Assembly: GCA_949316495.1 (NCBI GenBank)
Contig: OX439006.1
Location: 45,039,918 to 45,103,917 of the forward strand
DNA: 64,000 bases
Direction: 5' to 3'
From: Amphiduros pacificus
Taxonomy: Eukaryota > Annelida > Polychaeta > Phyllodocida > Hesionidae
Part shown: in pieces, positions 15,501-26,702 of the stretch
Layout of the letters: each line of letters begins with the position of its first letter
How positions within the stretch are numbered: the first letter of the stretch is position 1
The notes under the pieces: generated by a model
What the model was told of the DNA's origin: nothing
The model's database searches: none
What the model saw: the letters and a program-made list of their open reading frames with translations, nothing else
Program-made: the position numbers and the translations under genes

Positions 15501-18500
15501 GACCTGATGTGAAGTGGAGGGGACCTGATGTGGAATGGTGGAGACCTGATGTGGAATGGTGGAGACCTGATGTGGAATGGAGGGGACCTGATGTGGAATG
15601 GTGGAGACCTGATGTGGAGTGGAGGGGACCTGATGTGGAGTGGAGGGGACCTGATGTGAAGCGGAGGGGACCTGATGTGAAGCGGAGGGGACCTGATGTG
15701 AAGCGGAGGGGACCTGGTGTGGAGTGGAGGGGACCTGATGTGGAGTGGAGGGGACCTGATGTGGAATGGAGGGGACCTGATGTGAAGTGGAGGGGACCTG
15801 ATGTGGAATGGTGGAGACCTGATGTGGAATGGTGGAGACCTGATGTGGAATGGAGGGGACCTGATGTGGAATGGTGTGGACCTGATATGGAATGGACGGG
15901 ACTTGATGTGGAATGGACGGGACTTGATGTGAAGTGGAGGGGACCTGATGTGAAGTGGAGGGGACCTGATGTGGAATGGTGGAGACCTGATGTGGAATGG
16001 AGGGGACTTGATGTGGAATGGTGGAGACCTGATGTGGAGTGGAGGGGACCTGATGTGGAGTGGAGGGGACCTGATGTGGAGTGGAGGAGACCTGATGTGA
16101 AGTGGAGGGGGCCTGATGTGGAGTGGAGGGGACCTGGTGTGGAGTGGAGGGGACCTGATGTGGAGTAGTGGGGACCTGATATGGAATGGTGGAGACCTGA
16201 TGTGGAATGGTGGAGACCTGATGTGGAATGGTGGGGACCTGGTGTGGAGTGGAGGGGACCTGATGTGGAGTGGAGGGGACCTGATGTGAAGTGGAGGGGA
16301 CCTGGTGTGGAGTGGAGGGGACCTGATGTGAAGTGGAGGGGACCTGATGTGAAGTGGAGGGGACCTGATATGGAATGGTGGAGACCTGATGTGGAATGGT
16401 GGAGACCTGATGTGAAGTGGAGGGGACCTGATGTGGAATGGTGGAAACCTGATGTGGAATGGTGGAGACCTGATGTGGAATGGTTGAGACCTGATGTGGA
16501 ATGGTGGGGACCTGATGTGGAGTGGAGGGGACCTGATGTGAAGCGGAGGGGACCTGATGTGAAGCGGAGGGGACCTGGTGTGGAGTGGTGGAGACCTGTT
16601 AGGCAGGGATGTTTTATTGCTATGGGACGGGGTATAATATTATAGCAGGGCTGCACATTGACACAAACCAAGTGGTCTTGTTAACCTTGAGGTCAATTTG
16701 GGCAAGTTATATTATACTAGCATGGGTTTAGTAGAAAATCAATGATAACCAGAAGCTCAGTGGACAATAAGTGTGGAATTGAGAACAGACAACCACTTGT
16801 GAATTGTGACCAGCATCCTTTAAGTTACCAATTCATGGATACAAAAGTCATAAAAATGGCATAAGTCTGTTTCCCCGAGAGGAGATCCTGTTTATGGGGT
16901 CGATGGACTATGCATCATCAGATATAAACAAGATAAACAACCTTTGTTTACCATCACATGCCTCTCTCCCAAGCTCAAAATACCACAAACCAGTCCAAAC
17001 CACATGCATTGCGCATATACATTTGTAATAAAGTCACTGCACAGAAACAGGCCAAAACATTTGAAATGGAAAAGAAGTATTGCATAGTTGATATATATTT
17101 TACTTCTTTTCCTTTTCAAATATCCAAACTATTTCTTTTAGACTATCTTGTTATTTGGTTCTCAACATCCAGTAGATGTGTTACATGTGCTTCTGCATGT
17201 CATGCTTTGTGCAGGACTTTCTATTTGTTCCTCCTGTGTCAGGCTTTCACACCTGACAATTACATTGAAAACAGAGTCAACAGGTGTTGTAACCTTTTTT
17301 CTCAGATGTATGATAGGGTTAACTTCTGTCCAGATGTTGTCAGTTACAACAATATCATTTCTACTGGTCAGTTTGCCCATCCAGGACATATATTAAATAC
17401 CCTGCCACATGGGGAATGTTTGGGAAAGGGTATCAATTATCAAACTCATGCAACATGACCCCTATATTCCCTCCTGCTTAAGAATTATATAATTTGAAAA
17501 CTGACAAATGAATCTCTTCTGACATGTTTTCCACATATTCCAGTATGCAGGGCAGATGATCTGCATGAAAAGTGCTAATGTAAACACATACAACAACCGA
17601 AGCTTACCATTCATCTCAATGTTAGCAAAGATAAGATAACTATCTATCTTTCTGAGATAAGAACTTTGACATCCAAAATTTGCATGACTGACAGTTTAAT
17701 CACCCTTATTCGCAATTGGAACAAATGTTCTGATCTTATCAGCCAGTAATCGGAATATCACACTCACATTCAATCTTAACACTCTGTTACAGTTTAATAT
17801 CAAAGTGATATCAATGAAGAGTTGGTGGTTTCTTCTGGTTGTTTACATATACAACCAAATTTACTTATTCTTTCATCAAGATGTATTAGAACTATTACAG
17901 ATCATGCTCCATAACCCATTCCTATCAACCTTAAACAAACCGTTTTTTCCCTAAATTACATAAAGAATTTGACAGTGATAAATTGTATTATCTCGATGTT
18001 TAATGTGTTTGCGGCATGCATTTTTTATATCTTTAGCAATTCACTGGGAAAAACGGAAAATATAAGGGAAATACATCTTGTTTACCGAGATGTTTACATC
18101 AAACCCTGTCTTAATTTGCAGCAGCAACCTGTTTATTAATAGACAATTGCTTCATCTCACAGAGTCTTGTTTGTTGAACGCACTAGTTTTAAACACAGGG
18201 AAAGAAGCTTTCTAAAACTGTGAATGCATGTATATATACCTGAGTTTCAGACTATTATTTCACATTTATCATGCTTGGTGTATAAGCAGTCAGAAATAAC
18301 CTGCAGTGCCTCAGGGTGCTACCCGTGCTTCTCACCCACGTGGTCCTGCCATCTGCAGAAGACAGTGCCACTTGATACTTCTAAATGATTCTTAAAAACG
18401 AACGGAAAATAAAACTATCTCATTTCCTTACCTGTCATGATGGACACGATATTTAGCATCACATATGCGATGATTTGGTAAGTTTTAAACTCGCCAATCT

Positions 18501-18525
18501 CCACGAGTATATCGTCCAGCAGCAT
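457..18525 (-). CDS. SLC22-family organic ion/carnitine transporter (10 exons, C-terminal end outside window)
   Basis: Joining ten GT-AG exons (18525-18432, 11207-10909, 8588-8485, 6911-6757, 3121-2953, 2593-2458, 1972-1887, 1602-1382, 1173-992, 593-457) gives 1,583 coding nt, 527 residues, with every intron phase matching. The protein is a 12-TM major facilitator of the SLC22 type (organic cation/anion/carnitine transporters of the plasma membrane). Visible hallmarks are an N-terminus MLLDDILVEIGEF before TM1, a ~100-residue extracellular loop with three N-glycosylation sequons (NLT, NYT, NTT), the MFS loop motif LSDAIGRRR after TM2, PESPRWL after TM6, YAAELFPTVLRNVG near TM9-10, and PETLGKKLPETLEEAE after TM12. 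The last exon ends in phase 2, so a short C-terminal tail lies left of the window. Which SLC22 subgroup (OCTN-, OCT- or OAT-like), and hence the substrate, cannot be settled without a tree. Confidence 0.93.
992..1173 (-). CDS. SLC22 exon 9 (TM9-TM10, AELFPT motif)
   Basis: Encodes MMLGKAFGSAAFAILYVYAA followed by ELFPTVLRNVGVG, the best-conserved block of SLC22 proteins. The acceptor is TTTCAG and the donor GTAAGA (phase 0). Confidence 0.94.
1382..1602 (-). CDS. SLC22 exon 8 (TM7-TM9)
   Basis: Encodes YYGLSLGVSLLEGS, TM8 and the cytoplasmic VKKIGRRWPLVV, which is the second-half MFS repeat of the GRRR motif, ending LNNP. The donor is GTAAGG (phase 1). Confidence 0.92.
1887..1972 (-). CDS. 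SLC22 exon 7 (into TM7)
   Basis: Encodes KDQEKKAVMFDLFKTPRMR and the start of TM7 (LITISMWFS). The acceptor is TTGCAG and the donor GTAAGT (phase 2). Confidence 0.9.
2458..2593 (-). CDS. SLC22 exon 6 (PESPRWL motif, central loop)
   Basis: Starts with the conserved IFPESPRWL after TM6 and encodes the charged cytoplasmic loop to LAENRTG. The acceptor is TTCCAG and the donor GTAAGT (phase 0). Confidence 0.92.
2953..3121 (-). CDS. SLC22 exon 5 (TM5-TM6)
   Basis: Encodes CMEIIGPSYRMETGIFVQGW through FRQLQLVLAVCPLIFIAYY. I chose the donor GTGGGT (phase 2) because it restores YYWIFPESPRWL across the junction. Confidence 0.9.
4307..4392 (-). mobile_element. 3' tail of the CR1/L2-type LINE, heavily 5' truncated
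   Basis: An (ATA)n run followed by AAATTTGTATAGCACTGAT and GTTCATAGCGC matches, base for base over most of its length, the 3' end of the long LINE at 60478 onward. It is a solo 3' terminus, as target-primed reverse transcription often leaves. Confidence 0.75.
6290..6730. repeat. Degenerate direct repeats, dispersed-element-like
   Basis: Three or so diverged units share GCATGTGTAAAGTTTGG-like sequence, then a GACAGACAGACACAGATGG tract. The layout resembles the 3' end of a dispersed element, but I recognise no family. It ends ~25 bp from SLC22 exon 4. Confidence 0.45.
6757..6911 (-). CDS. SLC22 exon 4 (GRRR motif, TM3-TM4)
   Basis: Completes the MFS signature SDAIGRRRTLLVS and encodes TM3-TM4 to GAYTTVFVI. 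The acceptor is GTTTCAG and the donor GTAAGT (phase 1). Confidence 0.92.
6912..8484. other. SLC22 intron 3
   Basis: AT-rich intron. I see no exon, RNA gene or recognisable element in it. Confidence 0.6.
8485..8588 (-). CDS. SLC22 exon 3 (TM2)
   Basis: Encodes WNLVCSDNALLATIQTVYMA and the rest of TM2 as far as GQLSDA. The acceptor is TTTGCAG and the donor GTATGT (phase 2). It has no start codon of its own. Confidence 0.9.
8840..9283. repeat. 46-bp minisatellite in SLC22 intron 2, ~9 copies
   Basis: The unit alternates ATGACCTCACTCTACCACC and ACGACCTCATGCTTTATCC and is degenerate towards both ends. It is non-coding and lies in intron 2 (8589-10908). The rest of that intron shows nothing recognisable. 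Confidence 0.85.
10909..11207 (-). CDS. SLC22 exon 2 (large extracellular loop)
   Basis: Opens after acceptor TTCAG in phase 1 and encodes GWQHVSITFLGADMDHWC and the Cys-rich, glycosylated loop up to TEFSSTALRE. The donor is GTCAGT (phase 0). It was placed by joining to WNLVC of exon 3, the expected SLC22 sequence. Its acceptor region is tandemly duplicated just upstream. Confidence 0.9.
11189..11420. repeat. 121-bp tandem duplication spanning the SLC22 exon 2 acceptor
   Basis: Copy 1 (11189-11309) holds the first ~19 nt of exon 2, the acceptor and intron. Copy 2 (11310-11420) repeats all of this with ~90% identity, including a second acceptor-like TGTGCAG. Both share CAGGGAAAAAAACAGGACC. 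Confidence 0.85.
11421..13040. other. SLC22 intron 1, proximal part
   Basis: No gene seen. Around 12386-12450 is one copy of a short dispersed repeat (GATCATTTTGACCAATCAAA, then TATGTTACATATT) that recurs at 21393-21465. Confidence 0.55.
12386..12450. repeat. Dispersed repeat copy A
   Basis: An ATAATAAT run, then GAGCAGATGATCATTTTGAC and ATGTTACATATT. The same order and sequence occur next to the (AAT)n array at 21393-21465, suggesting the 3' end of a mobile element family. Confidence 0.5.
13044..13354. mobile_element. MITE-like inverted-repeat element
   Basis: GGCCTTGACATA at 13044-13055 is inverted at 13343-13354. Just inside both ends, a CCCAGTTGGG-containing block is also inverted (about 13075-13090 and 13308-13325). 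There is no ORF of note. The ~310 bp size and nested inverted ends fit a non-autonomous DNA element. No convincing target-site duplication was found. Confidence 0.5.
13392..16600. repeat. 21-bp minisatellite, ~150 copies, in SLC22 intron 1
   Basis: The plus-strand unit is GGACCTGATGTGGAGTGGAGG with many single-base variants. Because 21 is a multiple of three and the unit lacks stops, the array is open for 1,099 codons on the minus strand (HSTSGPL-type heptads) and in long pieces on the plus strand (GPDVEWR-type). Higher-order structure is visible: a 567-bp (27-unit) block starting at 14821 recurs at 15388. Unit differences are mostly amino-acid changing and there is no signal peptide, so I call it non-coding. 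It lies inside the sense strand of the SLC22 gene. Confidence 0.92.
16601..18431. other. SLC22 intron 1, distal part
   Basis: No recognisable exon or element. A 166-codon plus-strand ORF at 16958-17458 overlaps minus ORFs and shows no domain, so I regard it as chance. Confidence 0.55.
18432..18525 (-). CDS. SLC22 exon 1 (start codon)
   Basis: The ATG at 18525-18523 opens MLLDDILVEIGEFKTYQ, the usual SLC22 N-terminus, followed by the beginning of TM1. The exon ends ATGACAG with donor GTAAGG (phase 1). Confidence 0.9.
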
Positions 18526-18900
18526 CTTGGAGGTTGTTGAGTAGTATAATGTAAGCTACCTCAGCTTCAGTCATGTAATCATATGCTGCAGGCCATTGCC
18601 TCCTGATTGGCTGCAAAGTTTGTTTTGCCCTCGTCTGATTGGCCGGTGTGGGCTGTCACAGAGAGGTGATGGAAGTTTCCTATGTGGCCTACTGAGAGGT
18701 GGAGCTCACACAGGTTAGTGGTAGTAAAGCAACTCTGAGTGGAGGCAGCAGGCAGGGGGAGTGGGGTGCAGGAGGCCTGGGCTAACAGGACAGGGTGATG
18801 GTCAGCTTGCTGCTGCTGCTGCTGCTGCTGCTGAGGGATGCAGAGTACAGGAAACCCTAGTGCAACCAGATGATTTGACACTGAAACAATAAACAACTAC
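18526..18900 (-). promoter_or_regulatory. Likely SLC22 promoter/5' UTR region
   Basis: This sequence lies immediately upstream of the SLC22 start codon and is more GC-rich than its surroundings. It includes a (GCT)8-type microsatellite at 18808-18833. No clear TATA box or initiator could be assigned. Confidence 0.4.
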
Positions 18901-21250
18901 CAGTGCATATCAACTCATATATATCAATATCTTACATACTTATATATAAATATATACATATATATATATGTGTGTGCATGTCCAGGAAAACACCCCAGTC
19001 CCTTAATTCATCCCTTAAAAATCATACTTGAAAAAGTATATATTTATTTGAATATTCTAATGCTACACTTAAATATCTTATTAGAAAATTGTCATCTATT
19101 CAAAAGAAAATGATGATTATCAAAAAAAGAAGAAATTTAAAATTTTAAATCATTTAAACTTATGTAAAAAATGTCATCTCTTTGAGTGAAAATGATTTAT
19201 ATAATTAAAAAAGAAGCTAAAATAAAATATATTTTTAATTAATTAAACAAGCCTTGTCTCCTGAAGAGCCCCCTGTGATAGTTAGCACAAAGCTATTCTT
19301 GTGTTTTGAACCTGACTGTGGCATGAACCCAGAAGTGCATGGTTCAGATGTATAAATAAATGTTGACACATGAACATGTGATCAAGCTTACACCACAAAA
19401 TAAATTCATACTCTGGTCCAGATAAGGCAAAATGGAAATCAGAGTTCACTTCTAGACACATAATTTTGAAATGCAGAAATGTTTGTTGGGTATTGCTATT
19501 TTTATTTAACTTTTTATTTTCTCTTCGTATTTAATAGAGAATGGAGAATTAGTCAAAAACAGTTTAAATTTCAGATTTTCTTCAAAAGAATTAAATGGAA
19601 TAACTATACTGAGTAAGTACTTCATTTTGAATGAAATCAGCACAAATATAAATAAAAATAATTAATATCACATGAAAATGATTTTGCAAAACAATGAATT
19701 TAAACAATACTTTGTAGGTTATGATCACCAGGAAGAGATTATTTCACCCGCATTGTCAATGTAGTTGCTTGGTACTCCTGGTGTAATTCACAAAATTATG
19801 AATGAAAAATTGATATGTCGCCCTTCAGCCCATTTGGCCCTGACATGTAATCACATAATGTATCTACAAAGGTCAATGTGACATTTGGGTAAATGCAAGC
19901 ATTTTGCCAACAGGGGATCAATTATCAATTCAATTTTAGTATGTTCGCAACATCAAAACTGACTAAATATTTGACCATTTCCAAAGATTTTTTTTACCCC
20001 ATGACAGATAAAACAAATAATATGAAGGTACTTTGATGCACTGATGATTATATTTTCAAAAACATTTCTTAAAATGATTTTTTTAACCCAGTCAGTTATT
20101 ATATGGTGAAGTTAAGATGCACCTCCTTTTGCATGCAGATGCTTTTTCTTTGTGTTTTGGTTCAAACTGTGTTTCACTCTGTATTGTGCTCACCATACCA
20201 CAAACAACTCCTAAACACTCCTGCATTTATATTCCCCCAGACCAGATAACCATTGTCTATCTTAACAAGTGAAAATATAAATATACATATCAGTTTTTAA
20301 TGTTACTGCACATGCAGAGATATGCACATATTTACATCAGGCCCTGATGATGTGTAAGAGTATGAAGGTATTGTTACATTTATGATTGGCTAATATGGTG
20401 TAACAATATATTGATAATGATCCTGATAAGTTTAAAGGCATTCAGAATCAAATATGTATTAATCTTTAATCAATAAAAAGGGGCTCACATGTATAGAACA
20501 TGGGCACATTATCACTACCCCGTAATGAACAGAAAGGGATATGGTTTGCAGTTAATTAATAGCCTTCTTTGGCATCAGCAGAAATTTGTCTGGACATTTT
20601 TCTTCTACATCAATATCACAAATAATGACTTTGCTTTTCTTTTCTGAAGCCCATTTATCATGCACATGTGTGATTGTTTAGCTATAAAATTAAAAATTGG
20701 GGCTCCTATGAAAGGCACTTATTTGCAATTCATTTATTTATAGAATAAAGTTACTTTTACAATTAATCCTAAATCAATCAGCCCAGTGGACTTGAACATG
20801 GTATTTTTCAGAGTGTATACAGATCTGCATGCATCAGATGAGTGGTTTACTGATTAAAGTCACCTCCAGCAAACTATTGTAATTACTGCAGTGAAAACCT
20901 GTGCATAACATATGCATTGTGTGTAGGAAATAAGCCTGAATTTCAACCAGCATTTCAGCATTTTGTATTAAATATGATGAGGGCAGTTATCTAAGACCAA
21001 CATTAGTGAACATCCAAGTTGGACTAGGGGATCTGGTTTCCTATCTCTGCACTGCCCATAGTCATCCAATAACTTGAGAATTTAAAGGTATAACTTTGCA
21101 TTAATTATGAGTAGAAATACAATTTTAAAAAGTTATTCGTTCTTGTTGTTTGATCTATTTGAATGTAACATTCAATCTTGGCTGCAAAACACAAAATTTC
21201 TCTTTAACATGTGCAGCTAGCTATCAAAATCACAGCAAAGGATAAATTAA
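18901..21250. other. Intergenic AT-rich DNA
   Basis: I see no gene, RNA gene or recognisable mobile element here, only short TA-rich runs (18930-18975). Confidence 0.6.
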
Positions 21251-21465
<215 letters not shown>

Positions 21466-22428
21466 GGCCCCAACTTGTTCTCTTAATTCTCAATGGCTAA
21501 TATTTGTAAGGTTATTAAAATGGCAGCCCCCTTAACAACTTGGTGATAGCTTTTAATTTTTTGAGAAAAAAAAATCATAACAATATGGAAAAAGATCTTG
21601 GTCCCCCAAAAATACAACATATTTCCAACTATTGGCTTAGAACTCCACCCAGTAGTTTAGTTGGAGAAGATCAAAGTTGACAGACAAAATGACCGAAAAT
21701 TTTTCCTATCACTGCAGAAGGGTAAAAAGGGGTAAACATATGACGTCATGGGGTAAGTACTACATTCTATCGGCAGGTTCCCTGCAAATAGAATGATCAA
21801 CATTTCACATCTATATTATAAGTTCACTCAGCAAAACCAATTGGCATCCCACCGAGAAGTATGCAAACTTCAAAACAATGGCAAGGTGATGCTTAAATCA
21901 AGAAATAACAATGATTTTTTTTCTGACAAGACTTATAATACTTACATCCAATTATGAATTGAATGAAACAAGGTCTCTTGAATAGATTCAAACACTCATT
22001 GATTATACCGGTATAAGTTTCAACCCAAACAATAGTGCAAGTAATTTCATTTTCAGCAGCCCAAGCCCTGCACGATTGAATGAATTGTTTGACGTCATTG
22101 TACATTATAATTATGAATACCCGGTAGACACATCAGTCAAAACTTCCTGCAAAATACTCTGTTGCAACAATTAACTACATACTATCTATGTTTTTTCTCT
22201 CACCCAGATGCCAAGCCAAAATGAAAGGGGATTGCTGATGTCCATCAAATCCAATTCAACATTCCATGTGATCCAATGTCGCTCCGTGTCGTGATGATTT
22301 GCAGACAACACGCTTCAGCTAACATAATGACGTCATTGGACTGATATGACATGCCGCCAGATGGGGCGGTGATAACCACGTGGAGTGGTACTATGATGTG
22401 TTTACCTTGGACTGCTTGTTGGAGCCCC

Positions 22429-22451
22429 GGGGGGGGGGGGGGGGGGGGGGG
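22429..22451. repeat. Poly-G run (23 G)
   Basis: CCCC followed by 23 consecutive G, then GTACTCTCATAG. It marks the edge of the CCCTAAA-type repeat region to its right. Confidence 0.95.
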
Positions 22452-22735
22452 TACTCTCATAGTCAGCGTTACCGGGGAAGCTGGGCTAAATAGGGTCCTT
22501 TTCGCTGATATTTTCCTTAAGACGGGTTAAGATATTTTATCATTTTCCCTAAAACAGGGTACTGTTTTTCAAATTTCTCCCTAAAACAGGGATCACAATC
22601 CCCTTTTCCAAATCTCTCTAAATGAGGGTATCAAAAATTCAGCTAGTCCTAAATGAGGGTACCAAATTTCAGCTATTCCTAAATTAGGGTACCAATAATG
22701 ATAGAATATTTCCCTAAATCAGGCTCTGGGGTTTT
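22452..22735. repeat. Degenerate CCCTAAA...AGGGTA hairpin-rich repeat
   Basis: At least seven loosely spaced units of the form CCTAAATGAGGGTACC or CCCTAAAACAGGG occur, each nearly self-complementary. There is no ORF. It may be the body of a non-autonomous element bounded by the poly-G run. The family is unknown. Confidence 0.55.
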
Positions 22736-23334
22736 CAGTTCCATCCCAGCCTCCGCGGGTTAAAATCATGAGAAAAGATTTACACATTTCATATCAACGT
22801 TATGAAAATGAGCTAAAATTGCTGTTACAACCTCAAATACTGAGCAAACCACGTGTTTTATTGTTATTTTTTCATTCCAGTTGATTTTTAGTTATGAGGG
22901 CATATATTGGCAAGTTAGAAAAATATACCACCATGTTCAGTGAAAAAAGGCTATTAAAAATAATTTATATCCCTGCCAACACATGCGCCGTCATAGATAG
23001 ATTGATTCATATAATGTTATGTCATCATTTAAAATCAATAGAAAATGAACGATAAATATATTTATAAATGCTGTATAATAAACAATTTTTTGTTTTAAAA
23101 GTTTTTAAGAAGTAATATGGATAGTGAATACATTTTAAAAACATGTATCAATAAATAAAAGGTTTGGAAGATGCATTTTTCTTTTTTTTTCAAAACATTG
23201 TTTATGAAATCGATCAAAATAGAAAATAACAGATATAAATCTATATTATAGTTGAAGTCATTTTGAGTGAGTGTTTTTGTAAGCCTCAATAGAATGATTA
23301 TTCTGACTTTTTCTTTTTAAAAAAGATATCAAAG

Positions 23335-23760
23335 ATTGCCATGAAATATGCATAAGTGAGAGATCTCTACAACAGCAAGAAAAAGCTGTATAAGTGGGAG
23401 ATAGATACATTTAGATACGAGAAATAGCTGCACAAAGTGAGATATAGTTACAACAAAGACATATAGCTGCATAAGTGAGAGAGCTGCACAAGTGAGAGAT
23501 AGCTGCACAAGAGAGAGACAGCTGCACAAGGGAGAGATGATTGATACAACAGTAAGAGACAGCTGAATAAATAAAATATAGCTACAACAGTCAGAAAGAT
23601 GAATACAACAGAGAGATAGGTGCATGATATAGCTACAAAAAATGGTAAACAGCTGCATGAGTGAGAGATAGATATAGAAGTGTGAGATAGATACAAAAGT
23701 GGGACAGCTGCAAAAGAAAAAAAATTGCTGCAAGAGTGAGAGATAGCTGCAAGAGTGAGG
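23335..23760. repeat. Degenerate tandem repeat, AGTGAGAGATAGCTGCACA-type
   Basis: About twenty diverged units of 17-20 bp, alternating GAGAGATAGCTGCA and ACAACAG. The minus-strand ORFs over it are a by-product of the repeat. Confidence 0.8.
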
Positions 23761-24139
23761 TTCAGGTTTTCACAATATACGTGATATTTAAAAAAATAAA
23801 TGACTGATGTGAGCGTAAGCCTGGCAATGAATGCGAAGAGTTATCCAAATATGAACGTTGTAGTGAATTGACAGAATTGCCTAAAGTTATAGGCGAATCA
23901 ATTGTGCATATATAATGTAGGCCTAAATCCCAGACATGGATGTATCCAATAGTAATAGAATTGTCTGCAAGGAGTAGAGAAATAAAATCTATATCTCCAC
24001 AATTAGTGGAAACAGGAGAACATTTCACTTGCGATATGTCCAGGTCCAAATACTGTCTGTGATGGCTCAAAATTTCCATCGAGTTTAATAACGTCATCTG
24101 CTCCATCAACCCTCAATTTAGAAGATTACGAAAAGTTCT

Positions 24140-24345
24140 AATATCAAAATGTTCAGCTGACAGGTTTTGACAAATCTTGAAGTTGATTCTGGGAGAGATA
24201 GGTATGGACAGAGACAGCGGGTACTTCAATTTTTCAGAAAATGTGATCCAAATTTATTATCTTCCCAATATTCGTGCTGCAGAGTTCTGTTTTAATAGGA
24301 TATTCCCTACGTGTATATTGGAGTCATAAGACTTCATAATCAGTG
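24140..24345 (-). mobile_element. Decayed CR1/L2-type LINE fragment (end of RT region)
   Basis: The minus strand reads NSAARILGR, then a degraded stretch, then ISPRINFKI. These align with NSAARVVGK and VHARIDFKI in the intact LINE at the right end of the window. At DNA level GCTGCAGAGTT is shared. It is an old relic with in-frame stops. Confidence 0.6.
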
Positions 24346-26460
24346 TTATTATCCAGCCAATTTTTGGCATTTAAAAGTAGAAAAGAATCTAGTAAATATA
24401 ACAAACTGTGTAATCATATTGGATATCATCAAATAAGTGATTACGAATGACAAGTGTGTAGAATGTCAAATATTACACAGCTATAAGCACCAAGAGAAGT
24501 TTATAGACAAAAAAAATCTTTCTCGGTCTTTGTTTGCAGTAAAGGCGAGGTCCTCTGACGTACAATTTTATCATGAGTAATGTTTTATCAGGCGATTGAT
24601 AAATATCGGGTATCTTAGTATTTGCATTGGTATAATGATAGAAAACTGCTGATATAAAATACTGAAAATACATCAACTTTTTTTTAATTTTATTAATTTA
24701 TCTATTTTGCATTTATAAATGGTCAAAATGTAGTGAATATAAAAAAACGTGAATCAACCAATTTGAGAGCTTGCACGCCGGATACCTTGGCTTGTAATAT
24801 ATGTATGAAATTGATCTTTATAATTGGAATATAATTGAGTTTCACCTTTGAATATGTTGTTTATCAATATAATCCACACAGAGAATGAATATCTATCATT
24901 AGAATATATACCCAAAGTATTGATGTCAAAGTATGGTGTTGAGAGAAGAACACTTTAGATTTATAAATAAGATAGGTATGACTGTGATGACAATCCATAG
25001 ATTGGGCCTAGCATGTAGAGTGTATGGTCTCCTTGTGCTCAAGGATTAGTATCTCCTTATCTACTTGACTTGCTACTAACTACTAGAGTCTACATCAGTA
25101 TGGTCCGATAAGGTGGGGTGAGAGTGAATAAGTAGATTAATCTTAAAATTAATTGAGAATTAGGGTTGAATGGCATTTGAATAAAATATAGGTGCAACGT
25201 GTTTTTTAGATTGTTGTTCCCATCATGATATATAATATATATATGTTTTAGGATGATATCGGGCTAAGTCAAAGGACAGAGTATTGAAAAGATACAAATC
25301 ATATATTAAGCTGACATATCAGCTATTCCACCATACATTGTATCATAAACCTTGTACAGCAAAGTGCTCACTCGAAGAGATAGTGAGATGTTCAGATAAT
25401 CGTATCATCATGATTTCCAACATAAACTTAAGGTGGGAGAACGCGGTGTGTTGATAGTAAAAATAATACATTACATGTTTGAAAAAGAAATTTGAGATGA
25501 AATAAATTTCACAATTGATTTTGTTCAGAAATTTTTAAATGGAAACTTTTCAGATTTCTTTCTCAGAAACGCATGTTTTGGATGACGACCGAAGCTCAAC
25601 TGAAAACCTGTAAACATGTCAAATTGAAATCGTTCTCGCCACACGAAATAACCCCATATAAATCCTTTGTTAATTGTGTAGTTTATGTCACGGTAATCCG
25701 TGTTCTAAAACATTAGATATCGACATCAATTTGTCCTTTTTGGTGTACAACATGTCATTTGTGATTTTACATGCTAAATGATTTAAAAGATTTGCTCCAT
25801 CTCGCTACCCTGCTGAACAGAGGTAATCGATTCTCCACCTAAAGTAGAAATGAAATATATAATTTAGAAAAAAATCTATCTCAATAATCCCATGTGTTAA
25901 TCATTCACTTTTTATGCCAAATGCTAATGGGAATTGACAAAAGAAATATTTACCTGTTAATGTGGTATCTAGACGTGTTCTTTGAGATTTAAAAGTGAGA
26001 AATAATCGGCCATATTATATGTAAATATTGAGTCCAATGTAACTGATTATTTAGATAAGTGGAAAACCATTATCCATTTGTAAGGAAACCATTAGATACA
26101 TGAGATAATGTTAGGGGAGAAAAAACATTAATACATTACATTTAATATTACTGGAGCATGAGTTGAAATATATTATTGCTACCTAACAATTTTATCTTGG
26201 AAGACATCTTCTCAAATGTTCACTATAAGCACCTCATCACCAGATCGAATATCTCCTTTATCGTGTAGAGCGGCGAGTGATGCCGAGTTAGCAACATTTA
26301 CAAGTGCATGAAACATGATTGTTATTCATCTTGTCAATTTCCATATTGACATTTATCATTATTATGCATAAGCATTGTGAGTATAACTTGTTTCTTAACA
26401 GATTACACGAGAACAGTTTAAAAATTAAACCATAATGATGTCCTCACTGTGCAGTATAGA
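24346..26460. other. Intergenic AT-rich DNA
   Basis: Nothing recognisable on either strand. Confidence 0.6.
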
Positions 26461-26463
26461 TGC

Positions 26464-26702
26464 TTTCTCAAGCATTTATTCAGATTCAGTTCCGCTTATT
26501 TAGATTCAGTTCCATTTATTTAGACTTAGTCCTATTTATTTAGATTCAGTTCTATTTATTTAGACTTAGTCCTATTTATTTAGACTCAGACCTATTTATT
26601 TTGATTCAGTTCTATTCATTTACATCCAGTCCTGTTTATTTTGATTGAGTTCTATTTGTTTAGATTCAGTTATATTCATTATGATCCAGTCTTATTTATT
26701 TA
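26464..26702. repeat. 20-bp degenerate tandem repeat, ~12 copies
   Basis: The unit is TATTTATTTAGATTCAGTTC with variants such as GACTTAGTCC. Non-coding. Confidence 0.85.

Noticed and set aside
13372-16671. A 1,099-residue minus-strand protein of HSTSGPL repeats
   Set aside because: It is the translation of a 21-bp minisatellite inside an intron. The plus strand is also nearly open, unit changes are mostly nonsynonymous and there is no signal peptide or flanking coding sequence.
16958-17458. 166-residue plus-strand ORF
   Set aside because: No recognisable domain, overlapping ORFs in other frames, and location in the SLC22 intron. Probably chance.
23329-23733. Hydrophobic, Cys-rich minus-strand ORFs of 134 and 82 residues
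   Set aside because: They translate a degenerate GAGAGATAGCTGCA repeat in overlapping frames.
23762-24109. 115-residue minus ORF beside the LINE relic
   Set aside because: I tried to align it with the LINE C-terminus and with the mosaic gene and found no match. No domain or splice context.
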